The notes beneath the pieces were generated by a model that saw only the letters and a program-made list of their open reading frames with translations, ran no database searches and was not told where the DNA came from. A DNA stretch of 64,000 nucleotides from Microbacterium sp. VKM Ac-2923. GTDB lineage: Bacteria; Actinomycetota; Actinomycetes; Actinomycetales; Microbacteriaceae. Shown one piece after another: positions 8,699 to 16,686 of this stretch. Location: positions 465,643-529,642 of the forward strand of contig NZ_JALGRP010000001.1 in assembly GCF_022815605.1 (NCBI RefSeq), written 5' to 3'. Positions within the stretch are counted from its first letter, which is position 1; every line of letters begins with the position of its first letter. The translations under genes were made by a program, and so were the position numbers.

Positions 8699-9394
8699 TC
8701 AGAGCTCGGGGGCGGGGCTTCCCGTCGTGCCGCGTCGGATGTCGTGCTTGCGAGCGGTCCACCGCAGAGCGGAGGGAATGACGGCGAACAGCATGCCGAG
8801 GGCCGACAGGCCCAGCTGGATGAGCAACAGCCTGTCGAGGGGGATACCCCGCTCGCCGACGGCGACGAACTGTCGCGCCGCCAAGACCGAGGCGGCGAAG
8901 AAGAGCAGGGTGCCGAGCATCCACCACCGCGCGTTGTTGCGGCGGTTGTTGAACGACACGAATGACGTGATCTGCACCAGCAGCACCGTCACGAGCGCAC
9001 CGAAGACGCACCAGAAGACGATGTCGGCGGCGGTGCTCACGGTCTCCGCGGGCCGCGTGGAGTCGACCCCGCGCACGATCGCCTCGACGTCGGGATCGAT
9101 GGACTGACGGATGATGAACAGATAGCCCACGGCGATGGCGCCGACGACGAGGCTCAGCACCCAGCTGATCTGCGCGAGGCGCACGGCGGCCGGTGGCGGC
9201 ATCTTCACCATGACGGGCGCGGCGGCCTTGTCGTGCAGCGCGGGGCGCTCCGGCTTGGCGGCCTTGGCGGGCGGCTCGTACGCCGGAGGTGCCGGCGACC
9301 GTCGCACCTGCGCTTGGGGGGCGGACGCGCCGGAACGGCGGGTGAGCTCGTTCGAGCCCACCCGCCGTTCCGAGGGCGTGTCAGAGGGTGTCAT
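8699..9394 (-). CDS. Four-helix membrane protein of the dynamin/IniB locus
   Basis: No named family is recognised. The 231-residue product has a basic, proline-rich cytoplasmic N-terminus of about 70 residues and four hydrophobic helices at about 75-96, 124-146, 157-177 and 188-206, with a charged C-terminal tail. The second and third helices are joined by NNRRNNARWW. I start it at the ATG at 9394, which lies 14 bases inside the end of the IniB-like gene, so the two are translationally coupled. By context it is a membrane anchor or sensor for the IniB-like protein or the dynamins, which is inference only. Confidence 0.75.
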   Translation of the reverse strand: MTPSDTPSERRVGSNELTRRSGASAPQAQVRRSPAPPAYEPPAKAAKPERPALHDKAAAPVMVKMPPPAAVRLAQISWVLSLVVGAIAVGYLFIIRQSIDPDVEAIVRGVDSTRPAETVSTAADIVFWCVFGALVTVLLVQITSFVSFNNRRNNARWWMLGTLLFFAASVLAARQFVAVGERGIPLDRLLLIQLGLSALGMLFAVIPSALRWTARKHDIRRGTTGSPAPEL

Positions 9395-10124
9395 CCGACG
9401 TGTCTTCGATGACGACGTCGTTGCCCGAGTCGAACACCACGGTGGTGTCCTCGTCGACGCTGGTGTCGACCGAGACATCGGTCGTGTCGTTGAACGAGTC
9501 CTCGACGACGACGTCGGTGGAGGAGTCGTTCGCCGAGTCGGTGAGGTCGACATCGGTGGAGTTGTCGGTGGTCTCCGTGCTCTCGGTGGTGTCGTTGTAC
9601 GACCCGTCGATGTCGGTGTTCGTCTCGTCGTTGCCGATGTTGACGTCGTTGCCGGCGTTGATGTCGGTGGAGTTGTCGAGCGTGGTGTCCTGGTCGACGT
9701 CGTTGCCGGCCGCGATGGCGTCATCGCCGGATGCGACGACGGCCTCGTTGCCGAAGGTCTGGTTCACGTCGCCGTTGGCCCAGATGTTCTGGTTCACCGA
9801 CTGGTCGACGATGGTGTCACGGTCGTCGATGTGCGTGTACTGCAGCTGGGTGGTGATCGTCTTGATCTCCTTCACCACCGGGTTCCACTCCGGCTTGGGA
9901 CCGACCGGAACCGGCGCGGGCTGGGGGTTCACGATCACGTGGGGCTTCTCGGCGATGACCGGCGCGACCGAGCACACGTCCGCGTAGGAGACGTTGTTCA
10001 GCCCCCGTGCCGCCATCGCGCCTTCCGGGTCTTCTTCGAACTCGGCTGCGGCCTCCGGATCGCGTAGGAGGCTCAGGATGAATTCGATCAGCGCATCTGC
10101 CATGGTCGCCAGCGTGACGCTCAT
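9381..10124 (-). CDS. iniB: IniB-like protein with N-terminal IniB domain and VDQSVNQN repeat module
   Basis: Residues 1-60 (LIEFILSLLRDPEAAAEFEE, then DPEGAMAARGLNNVSYADV) match the IniB N-terminal domain of actinobacteria. After a Pro-rich linker (NPQPAPVPVGPKPEW) comes TIVDQSVNQNI (104-114), then ASGDDAIAAGNDV and NDVNIGN, the module also found in both repeat proteins at 3347-5088. From about 170 on the chain is only D, T, S, V, N and E in VDLTDS and VEDSFNDTTD phrases. ATG 10124 follows a good GAGGAGA site. In mycobacteria IniB is the first product of the isoniazid-induced iniBAC operon. Here it is separated from the GTPases and faces them. Confidence 0.88.
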   Translation of the reverse strand: MSVTLATMADALIEFILSLLRDPEAAAEFEEDPEGAMAARGLNNVSYADVCSVAPVIAEKPHVIVNPQPAPVPVGPKPEWNPVVKEIKTITTQLQYTHIDDRDTIVDQSVNQNIWANGDVNQTFGNEAVVASGDDAIAAGNDVDQDTTLDNSTDINAGNDVNIGNDETNTDIDGSYNDTTESTETTDNSTDVDLTDSANDSSTDVVVEDSFNDTTDVSVDTSVDEDTTVVFDSGNDVVIEDTSDDTL

Positions 10125-10193
10125 TGGGGTCTCCTCACGGTTGTTCCTTATGCTCGACGTTAGGTCGAAAGGGTTCTTGTGCGCGTCGGGGGG

Positions 10194-10227
10194 AACCCCC
10201 ATAGCGCGGGGTGGGTCATAGGGGTTT
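10194..10227 (-). promoter_or_regulatory. Candidate operator upstream of the IniB-like gene
   Basis: AACCCCCATAG (10194-10204) faces CATAGGGGTTT (10217-10227), an inverted repeat with arms AACCCC and GGGGTT. It sits 70 to 103 bases before the IniB-like start and overlaps the last codons of the regulator gene. Related C-runs flanked by TA (TACCCCCT) occur at 3206-3213 and 14847-14854, upstream of the repeat-protein operon and the Hsp70-like gene. Assignment to the adjacent LuxR-type regulator is inference. Confidence 0.4.
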
Positions 10228-12792
10228 GCCGGATGCGAGCACCCTGGCGGATTGCGCATTCTCGCCGGACGCCTGCGCGACCGGGTTCGAGGGGTGCGAT
10301 TCGTCGTCGAGAGCCATGCGCAGGCGAGCCATGAGGTCGGAGCGCGATGTGGCACCCAGCCGTCTGCGGATGCGCGCGATGTGGTGTTCGGCGGTCCGCG
10401 GCGAGATGAAGATCGTCTCGCCGATCTCGGCGTAGGTCTTCCCCTGCAGCACCAGCGCAGCCACTTCGCGTTCGCGCTCGCTGAGGATGCCGGCGCTGTC
10501 CGTCCCCCGCGCGGGGAGGGGGATCGGACCGGTGTCGGTGGTCGGCGCCGGCGACGTCTCGACGCGCTCCCGAGGGTGCAGCTGACGGGCGCACGCGAGC
10601 AGACGGGCGATCACCCGGCGATCGGTCGATTTGCTCGCGCCGTGGCTGGCCAGGCGCGCGCCGTCCCAGGCGAATCCGCAGGCGGCGAGTCCCGCGGCCG
10701 CCTCTTCGATGGCATCCACGTCGACGGCACCCGTCAGCACGTCGGTCCACACGCGGCCCGCTCGCGCGAGACGGGCGGCCAGGGGCGTCCGCTCGGCGGC
10801 GGCGCGCAGGGCGCGGGCGTGCACGGTCAGTTCCTCGGGGCTGCCCAGCAGGATGCTCGCGTGCAGACCCGACCACTGCAGGCTGGTCGCCCACAGCGGC
10901 GGCTGATCGAGGTCGCTCAGCAGCCGCTCGGCGTGATCGAACGAGGAGCGGACGGCGGCATACTCGCCCACGCGCGCCGCCGAGACGACGAACTCGCCGA
11001 GCGGAATGAGCGTGAACAGGTCGATCTGCACGCGCAGCAGGGATCCCTGCGCACGTCGCCAGACCGGCGGCAGCTCGGACGGCTGGCCGTTGCGGCGCAC
11101 GAGCCCGAGCTCGACGGCATCCGCGAGGAGGCGATCGCGCGCTCCGAGCGGGCGTCCGCCGGTCGCCGTCCGCAGGGCGTTCTCGGCTTCGACGGGGTGC
11201 TCGCGTTGCACGGCGACCCAGGCGCGCCAGAGCAGCAGGCGGGGGGCCGCCCACGCGCCGCCCTGCGCGCCGGCGATCGCCGCATCGAGCACCCGCTCGG
11301 CCACGGACGCCTCGCCCAGGTGCAGGGCGACGAGGGCCGCCACGACGGCGGGGAGCTCGGGCAGGGGGGCGTCGCTGCCCGACGCGGTGTACATCTCGCT
11401 CGCACGCACGAGGTCGTGCAGACCGTCGTGATCGCCGGTGTCCAGCGAGGCGCGCAGCCCGCGGGCCAGGAGTTCGAGCGAGACGCCGCGCGCCGTGGGG
11501 ATCGTCCGGACGGCGTCGGGGGCGGGTGTCGCGGCAGGGTCGGGGTGACCGGCTCCGGCCGCGGCGATCGCCCATTTGGCACGGCTCTCCGGCGTGCTCG
11601 GGCCACCGCCCCGGTAGACCTGTGCTCCCAAGTCCATGTCGCCGCGCATCGCCCAGACCGCGGCGGCCATGTCGAGCGCCTCGTCCCCGGGCGCGTTCGG
11701 ACCCGCGAGCAGGCGGTCCACGAACGACCCGGCGGCATCCACGTCGCCCAGCGCCCAGGCGGCGCGTGCCCGTCTCACGGCGAGGGTCTCCGACGGCGCG
11801 CCGGCGCGGTCGGCCGCGCCGTAGAGTTCCGCGGCCTTCGCGGGATCGCGGGGCAGTTCGCGGTCGCCGTCGGCGATGAGAGCGGAAGCCACTCGCTCGT
11901 CGGTGGTCCCGCCGAGCAGCGCCTGCACCGAGGCGGCGTCGCGCACGAGTCGCGCCGAGTACAGCTCGAGCAGGCGGTCGGCGGTGAGCCGTGCCCGGAC
12001 GGCGTCGCGCACCAGGGGCACCGTGCGCCCGCCGCGCTGCAGCAGACCGGCGTCGTAGCCCGCGGCGCAGGCGGGGCCGGCACCGGCGTCCAACGCGGAG
12101 CGCTCGTCGAGGCAGAGCGCCTCGACGGCCAGGCGCAGCGACGGATCGAGCGAGTCGATCCGGTGCGAGACGAGGTCGTCGAGCGATCGGGCGATCTCGT
12201 CGTGGTCGCACTGCCCGTCGCAGATCGCGTCGCCGTGCAGCATGAGCGCCTCGGCGGTCAGCCACGCCAACCCCCCGGTGGCCTCGAGCAGACGCACGAG
12301 GCATTCCTTGGACGGGTCGGTCGTCTCGCGGCCGAGGTGCGCGGTGACGTCGGCCATGGTGACGTGACCGAGCAGCATCGGCGGTTGGTGGCGTTCGATG
12401 TCGTCGATCAGGGCGCGGAGGACCGGCGAGTCGGGGTCGGGACGGGTGGAGAGCAGGACGGTCGCGGTTCCCGCCCGCAGACGATCCGTCAGCGCCAAGA
12501 GCGCGCGGTCGTCGAGCAGGTGCGCATCGTCGACCACTAGGACGGCATCGGTCGCCGACGGCAGGTCACCGAGATGCGTCAGGGCAACGGGTGACGCGCC
12601 AGACGCTCGCAGGGCGGTGAAGAGGTGCCGGAGCACCCTCGACTTGCCGGAGCCGGCCGTCCCCACGACGGCGAGCGGCGCGGGTTCGGGCGCGGTGATC
12701 GACGCCTCGAGGAGGGCGCGGGCGACGCGCGGGAGCAACAGCGACTCGAGGTCGCCGTGGGCAGCATCGGAGGACGTGTTCGAGATCGACAT
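10216..12792 (-). CDS. AAA/STAND-type ATPase regulator with C-terminal LuxR DNA-binding domain
   Basis: The 858-residue protein starts with an ATPase domain holding Walker A GTAGSGKS (44-51) and Walker B AVLVVDDAHLL (83-93). A long helical middle of the MalT/LAL type follows, and then a LuxR helix-turn-helix at about 768-828 (LSEREREVAALVLQGKTYAE, then ISPRTAEHHIARIRRRL). Such regulators act when a ligand releases the ATPase. The neighbour relation to iniB resembles mycobacterial IniR, an ATPase regulator encoded next to iniBAC, so control of this locus is the likely job. It begins 27 bases after the Hsp70-like gene in the same direction, suggesting an operon, and its end overlaps the candidate operator for the IniB-like gene. 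Confidence 0.88.
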   Translation of the reverse strand: MSISNTSSDAAHGDLESLLLPRVARALLEASITAPEPAPLAVVGTAGSGKSRVLRHLFTALRASGASPVALTHLGDLPSATDAVLVVDDAHLLDDRALLALTDRLRAGTATVLLSTRPDPDSPVLRALIDDIERHQPPMLLGHVTMADVTAHLGRETTDPSKECLVRLLEATGGLAWLTAEALMLHGDAICDGQCDHDEIARSLDDLVSHRIDSLDPSLRLAVEALCLDERSALDAGAGPACAAGYDAGLLQRGGRTVPLVRDAVRARLTADRLLELYSARLVRDAASVQALLGGTTDERVASALIADGDRELPRDPAKAAELYGAADRAGAPSETLAVRRARAAWALGDVDAAGSFVDRLLAGPNAPGDEALDMAAAVWAMRGDMDLGAQVYRGGGPSTPESRAKWAIAAAGAGHPDPAATPAPDAVRTIPTARGVSLELLARGLRASLDTGDHDGLHDLVRASEMYTASGSDAPLPELPAVVAALVALHLGEASVAERVLDAAIAGAQGGAWAAPRLLLWRAWVAVQREHPVEAENALRTATGGRPLGARDRLLADAVELGLVRRNGQPSELPPVWRRAQGSLLRVQIDLFTLIPLGEFVVSAARVGEYAAVRSSFDHAERLLSDLDQPPLWATSLQWSGLHASILLGSPEELTVHARALRAAAERTPLAARLARAGRVWTDVLTGAVDVDAIEEAAAGLAACGFAWDGARLASHGASKSTDRRVIARLLACARQLHPRERVETSPAPTTDTGPIPLPARGTDSAGILSEREREVAALVLQGKTYAEIGETIFISPRTAEHHIARIRRRLGATSRSDLMARLRMALDDESHPSNPVAQASGENAQSARVLASGKPL

Positions 12793-12819
12793 CGGTGGTG
12801 CTGTTCCGACGGCCGCGGG

Positions 12820-14745
12820 TCAGGGCGTGGGCTCGGCGGCCGGCGGGGTCTCGGTCACCGGCGCGGTCGTCTCGGCCGGCTGTTCCGACGGTGGCGGGTT
12901 CTCCGTCGACGGGGACGGCTGCGGGTTCTCCGTCGACGGGGTCGGCTGCGGGTTCTCCGTCGACGGGGTCGGCTGCGGCTCCTCGGTGACCGGAGGGGCA
13001 GTCGTGGGTGACGGGTCGACCGGGGCGGGGGAGTCCGTGGTCGGTGCGGTCGACGGTGTGCCCGTGGATGCCGACGGCTCGGTCGACGTGGGAGACGAAG
13101 GCTGGGTGGCCGCCGAGTCGGAGCTTCCACCCGTGCCGCCTCCGCCTCCACCGGACGCCTGCTGCGAGGCAGGGGGAGACGCGGAGGGGCTCCGCTGTTC
13201 CGCGGTCTGCGGGGTCAGTCGCTGCGGCGTGCGCGGGCGTTCCTCGCCCCGGGTCGTCGCCCGGGACTCCTCGGGGGCGGCGGCCTCCTGCGGTGCCACG
13301 GGCTGGGCGGCGGCGGGCTCCACCGCGGGGGCGGCGATGCTCGCCGGGGGAGAGGACGGCATGTCGATGGGGTCGAACAGGCGCACGTCGAGATCGGCGG
13401 CGAGGGGCTGCGAGGTGACGGCCATCCCCGTGCGGGCGAGGATGCCGACGCCCAGGGCGGGCACGCTCACGACGCCGACGGTCACGGTCAGCACGGCGAC
13501 CCCCGCCGCGACGTAGGCGGTCGCGGGAACGCGACGGAACCACGGAGCACGCTTCGCGGCCCGATCGGCGGTGAAGCCGTCGTCCGCGGTCGGGTCGCCG
13601 TGATCGTCGTCGTCGGGGGCATCGTCGTCGACGTCCGCGACGGGGAAGGTCTGCAGACCTCCGCCGGCGGCGGTGCGGGCAGCGCCGAGGGCGATGATCG
13701 CCTTCGGGTCGGCGTCGACGGCGATCGGGCGGTCGAATCGCTCCGACAGCAGCTGCGCCACGCGCGGGATGCGGGAGGTGCCGCCGGTCAGCAGGATCGC
13801 GTCGAGGTCGTCGGCCGTCAGACCGGACTGCTCGAGCGCGATCTCGAGCACCTCGACGGTGCGCGCGATCTCGGGCTCGATCATGTCCTCGAACTCGGCC
13901 CGGGTCAGGCGGACGGCCCCGTGGCCGTCGCCGATGAGGACCGGTACCACGGCCTCGCCGTCGAACGACAGCGATTCCTTGGCGTCGACGCACTCCCGTC
14001 GGAGCGATGCGAGCGCCATACGCATCCCCGGGTCGGTGTGCACGCCGGCGAGCGCGGATGCCGGTATGCCGGCGGCGCGCACGGTGTGGCGCAGCACCAT
14101 GTCGTCGAAGTCGGCGCCGCCGAGGTCGGGGATGCCGACGGGGCTGCCGACGAAGTCGACGTGGCCGTCCACCGTCTTCTGGAGGATGACGGTGTCGAAC
14201 GTTCCGCCACCGAAGTCGTAGACCGCGAGGGCTCGGCCGATGTCGAGGGGGTGCGTTGATTCGTAGTGACGCGCAGCGGCTTCGGGCTCGGTGATGACCT
14301 GCACGTCGTTCCAGCCCAAGCGACCGATGGCGTCGCGCACGAGTTGCGTGCGGTACTCGCCCCAGGTGACGGGCACCGACACGGCGATGCCTTCGGGGTG
14401 CTGCCCCTCGCGCTCGACCGCGGTGCCGATCACCCATCCGACGATGAGGGCGAAGAGGTCTTGGGGCGAGAACCGGCGGTCGCCGGCGACGATGGGGACG
14501 TCGTCGCCGATCCGGCGCTTGAACTCCCGGACGAGTCGCTCGGGCTGCGCGGTGCCGCGACGCTCGGCCGCCTCACCGAACAGAAGTCCGCTGTCGGAGA
14601 CGAAGACCGTTGTCGGTGTGCTGTCCGCGTTGCGCCCCAGGGGAAGCGGCGCTGCCAGCAGCGCACCATCCGGTGTGGAGCGCGCGGTCGCAGCCGCAGT
14701 CCTGCTCGTCCCTACATCGATCGCCAAGAAGTACGGCGTAGCCAT
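12820..14745 (-). CDS. Membrane-anchored Hsp70-like ATPase without substrate-binding domain
   Basis: Residues 1-360 form an actin/Hsp70 ATPase: phosphate-1 loop DVGTSRT (10-16), YDFGGGTFD (176-184) and adenosine motif LLTGGTSRIP (318-327). The beta-sandwich substrate domain of DnaK is missing. Instead an acidic linker (DVDDDAPDDDDHGDP) leads to one membrane helix at about 409-437 and an extracytoplasmic Pro/Thr/Ser/Glu-rich tail of some 200 residues with 9-residue repeats of the type NPQPTPSTE. The topology is that of a cytoplasmic ATPase tied to the cell wall side. ATG 14745 follows a G-rich site. It precedes the LuxR-type regulator in an apparent operon and belongs by context to the dynamin/IniB system. 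Confidence 0.87.
   Translation of the reverse strand: MATPYFLAIDVGTSRTAAATARSTPDGALLAAPLPLGRNADSTPTTVFVSDSGLLFGEAAERRGTAQPERLVREFKRRIGDDVPIVAGDRRFSPQDLFALIVGWVIGTAVEREGQHPEGIAVSVPVTWGEYRTQLVRDAIGRLGWNDVQVITEPEAAARHYESTHPLDIGRALAVYDFGGGTFDTVILQKTVDGHVDFVGSPVGIPDLGGADFDDMVLRHTVRAAGIPASALAGVHTDPGMRMALASLRRECVDAKESLSFDGEAVVPVLIGDGHGAVRLTRAEFEDMIEPEIARTVEVLEIALEQSGLTADDLDAILLTGGTSRIPRVAQLLSERFDRPIAVDADPKAIIALGAARTAAGGGLQTFPVADVDDDAPDDDDHGDPTADDGFTADRAAKRAPWFRRVPATAYVAAGVAVLTVTVGVVSVPALGVGILARTGMAVTSQPLAADLDVRLFDPIDMPSSPPASIAAPAVEPAAAQPVAPQEAAAPEESRATTRGEERPRTPQRLTPQTAEQRSPSASPPASQQASGGGGGGTGGSSDSAATQPSSPTSTEPSASTGTPSTAPTTDSPAPVDPSPTTAPPVTEEPQPTPSTENPQPTPSTENPQPSPSTENPPPSEQPAETTAPVTETPPAAEPTP
12894..12980 (-). 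repeat. 27-bp in-frame tandem repeat in the Hsp70-like gene
   Basis: Three units begin at 12894, 12921 and 12948 with gcgggttctccgtcgac and encode the NPQPTPSTE repeats of the extracytoplasmic tail. The last unit is diverged. The near identity of the units at DNA level suggests recent expansion by slippage. Confidence 0.85.
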
Positions 14746-14844
14746 GTGTTCGACCCCCCGAGGGTGCACGGCAGTGCCGCGTGGCACCACTGAATCCCCC
14801 GACTCATCGAGTTCGACAACGAACCCGTTCGTGTTCCACCGACG

Positions 14845-14859
14845 CATACCCCCTGTATG
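14845..14859 (-). promoter_or_regulatory. Palindrome upstream of the Hsp70-like gene
   Basis: CATAC and GTATG frame CCCCT, giving a 15-bp interrupted palindrome about 100 bases before the Hsp70-like start. The 398-bp divergent spacer 14746-15143 otherwise holds only the two CIRCE elements near groES. The C-run flanked by TA resembles the candidate operator at 10194-10227. Confidence 0.4.
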
Positions 14860-15039
14860 TGTCGACGCTGTGCCTGAAGTGTTGCACACCCGTAAACAGG
14901 ATGAAAGGGCGGGTGAGATGGGTATGACTCGCGGCGTAAAGATGCAATACTTCGCGCCGCTGCGGCGCCCGTTCGTCGCCGTCTGCGTGTGGGCGCCGAG
15001 GAGGTCGTCTCCCGTCTCGAACGCCTCGGTTCGAGATGC

Positions 15040-15068
15040 GCTGGCACTCGCATTGCACGAGTGCCAGC
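15040..15068 (+). promoter_or_regulatory. CIRCE element 1 (HrcA operator) of groES
   Basis: GCTGGCACTC-N9-GAGTGCCAGC is a perfect 10-9-10 inverted repeat with the CIRCE core GCACTC-N9-GAGTGC. It lies 76 bases before the groES start and predicts repression by HrcA. Confidence 0.85.
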
Positions 15069-15085
15069 GCTTCTCTAGACTCGAC

Positions 15086-15112
15086 TTAGCACTCTCCACG
15101 TGTGAGTGCTGA
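15086..15112 (+). promoter_or_regulatory. CIRCE element 2 (HrcA operator) of groES
   Basis: TTAGCACTC-N9-GAGTGCTGA differs from the canonical CIRCE sequence at one base. It lies 31 bases before the groES start, downstream of the first copy, so two HrcA dimers could bind side by side. Confidence 0.92.
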
Positions 15113-15143
15113 CAAGTCTTCCGTAACGAGAAAGAGGTAGACC

Positions 15144-15440
15144 GTGTCGGTTTCCATCAAGCCGCTCGAGGACCGCATCGTCATCAAGCAGGTCGAGGCT
15201 GAGCAGACCACCGCGAGTGGTCTCGTCATCCCCGACACTGCCAAAGAGAAGCCGCAGGAGGGCGAAGTCGTCGCCGTCGGCCCCGGCCGTATCGACGACA
15301 ACGGCAACCGTGTCCCCCTCGACGTCGCCGTCGGCGACCGCGTGCTGTACAGCAAGTACGGCGGCACCGAGGTCAAGTTCGGCGCTGACGAGTACCTGGT
15401 GCTCTCGGCTCGCGACGTCCTGGCGGTCGTCGTCCGCTGA
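15144..15440 (+). CDS. groES: Co-chaperonin GroES
   Basis: The 98-residue protein forms the heptameric lid of the GroEL chamber. It shows the family pattern [12 protein letters not shown] at the start, [18 protein letters not shown] with the mobile loop at about 17-36, and [13 protein letters not shown] near residues 67-79. Length is typical. GTG 15144 follows AGAGG at 15132-15136. No groEL follows, so the chaperonin gene must lie elsewhere, as is common in this family. Two CIRCE elements precede it and a strong terminator ends the transcript. Confidence 0.97.
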   Translation: MSVSIKPLEDRIVIKQVEAEQTTASGLVIPDTAKEKPQEGEVVAVGPGRIDDNGNRVPLDVAVGDRVLYSKYGGTEVKFGADEYLVLSARDVLAVVVR

Positions 15441-15452
15441 TCGCGCGACTCT

Positions 15453-15490
15453 GAGGAGACCCTGGATGCCACGGCATCCAGGGTCTTCCT
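15453..15490 (+). terminator. Rho-independent terminator of groES
   Basis: GACCCTGGATGC (15458-15469) and GCATCCAGGGTC (15474-15485) form a perfect 12-bp stem with a CACG loop, extended by GAGGA/TCCTC arms and followed by TTCCTCTTT. Confidence 0.9.
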
Positions 15491-15574
15491 CTTTGTCGGC
15501 ACCGCAGCGGAGCGTGGCAGGAAAGGGTGGGCGCTCGGCGACCCCCGCCTCGACGCCGCGCATAGGCTGAACCG

Positions 15575-16516
15575 GTGACCCCCGCTCCTCCCGCACCCGC
15601 CGGCGGGAGCACACGCGGTGCGCTGTACGCACTGGGCGCCTATCTGCTCTGGGGCGTCCTGCCGATCTACTTCCTGCAACTCCAGCCGACCGACCCCTTC
15701 GAGGTCGTCGCGTGGCGCATCATCCTGGCGTTCGCGTTCTGCCTGCTCCTGCTCACGGTGCTGCGCATGTGGGGCCCCTTCCTGGCGATCGTGCGGCAGC
15801 CCCGACTCATGGCGCTCACCGCGCTCGCCGGCGTGCTCATCTACGTCAACTGGCAGACCTATCTCATCGGGGCACTGACCGGTCACGTCATCGAGACGAG
15901 CCTGGGCTACTTCACCAACCCGATCGTCACGGTGCTGCTGGGGGTGATCGTGCTGCGCGAGCGCCTGCGCGTCGTGCCGTGGATCGCCGTCGGCATCGCC
16001 GTGCTCGCGGTCGTCGTCATCGTCGTCGGGTACGGACCGTTCCCCTGGATCGCGCTGACGCTGGCGTTCTCGTTCGGTGTCTACGGTCTGGTGAAGAAGC
16101 AGATCGGACCCTCGGTGGATGCCGTCAGCGGGCTCACCCTCGAATCCCTCTGGCTGCTTCCGGTCGCCGCGATCCAGTTGGCGATCGTCGCGAGCATCTC
16201 CGGGATCACCCTCGGGACCGTCGGGGTGCTCCACACGACCCTGCTGCTTTCGGCCGGCGTCGTGACCGCCGTCCCGCTGTTGTTGTTCGCCTCGGGGGCC
16301 AGGCGGGTGCCGCTGACGGTGATCGGGCTGCTGCAGTTCGTGGCGCCCATCATCCAGTTCGTGATCGGCGTCTGGGTGCTGCACGAGCCCATGACCTTCG
16401 AACGCTGGATCGGCTTCGGGCTCGTGTGGGTGGCCCTGGTGTTGCTGAGCGTGGATTCGGTCGTGGCATCCCGGCGCCACCGTCACGTCGTGCGCGACGT
16501 CGCCGAGCCCGTCTGA
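15575..16516 (+). CDS. rarD: EamA-family transporter RarD
   Basis: This 313-residue membrane protein has ten hydrophobic helices and the RarD hallmarks GALYALGAYLLWGVLPIYF near the start and EVVAWRIILAF in the second helix. RarD belongs to the drug/metabolite transporter superfamily. Its substrate is not established. GTG 15575 has TAGGCT at 15563-15568 six bases upstream and no ribosome binding site, which fits a leaderless transcript. It is a single-gene unit after the groES terminator. Confidence 0.88.
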   Translation: MTPAPPAPAGGSTRGALYALGAYLLWGVLPIYFLQLQPTDPFEVVAWRIILAFAFCLLLLTVLRMWGPFLAIVRQPRLMALTALAGVLIYVNWQTYLIGALTGHVIETSLGYFTNPIVTVLLGVIVLRERLRVVPWIAVGIAVLAVVVIVVGYGPFPWIALTLAFSFGVYGLVKKQIGPSVDAVSGLTLESLWLLPVAAIQLAIVASISGITLGTVGVLHTTLLLSAGVVTAVPLLLFASGARRVPLTVIGLLQFVAPIIQFVIGVWVLHEPMTFERWIGFGLVWVALVLLSVDSVVASRRHRHVVRDVAEPV

Positions 16517-16686
16517 CGGCGCGGATTCCTTCGTTTACCGGCCCGTCGTTGCCGCGCGAAAGTAACGATTGGGTCGCGTAATCGACCGTTAACACATTGC
16601 AACAACGTGGCCACAGGGGCGCGGTTAGGTTTGTGACAATCCGCGGGGGTCATCCGCGCGGTTCCTACTCACCAAGGAGCACCCAT

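Noticed and set aside
10252..12540. Long plus-strand open frame (762 codons) opposite the AAA/LuxR regulator
   Set aside because: Antisense shadow from high G+C. No family features and no ribosome site, while the minus strand has Walker motifs and a LuxR domain.
15441..15574. Expected groEL immediately after groES
   Set aside because: A strong terminator and then rarD follow. There is no chaperonin sequence in the window.
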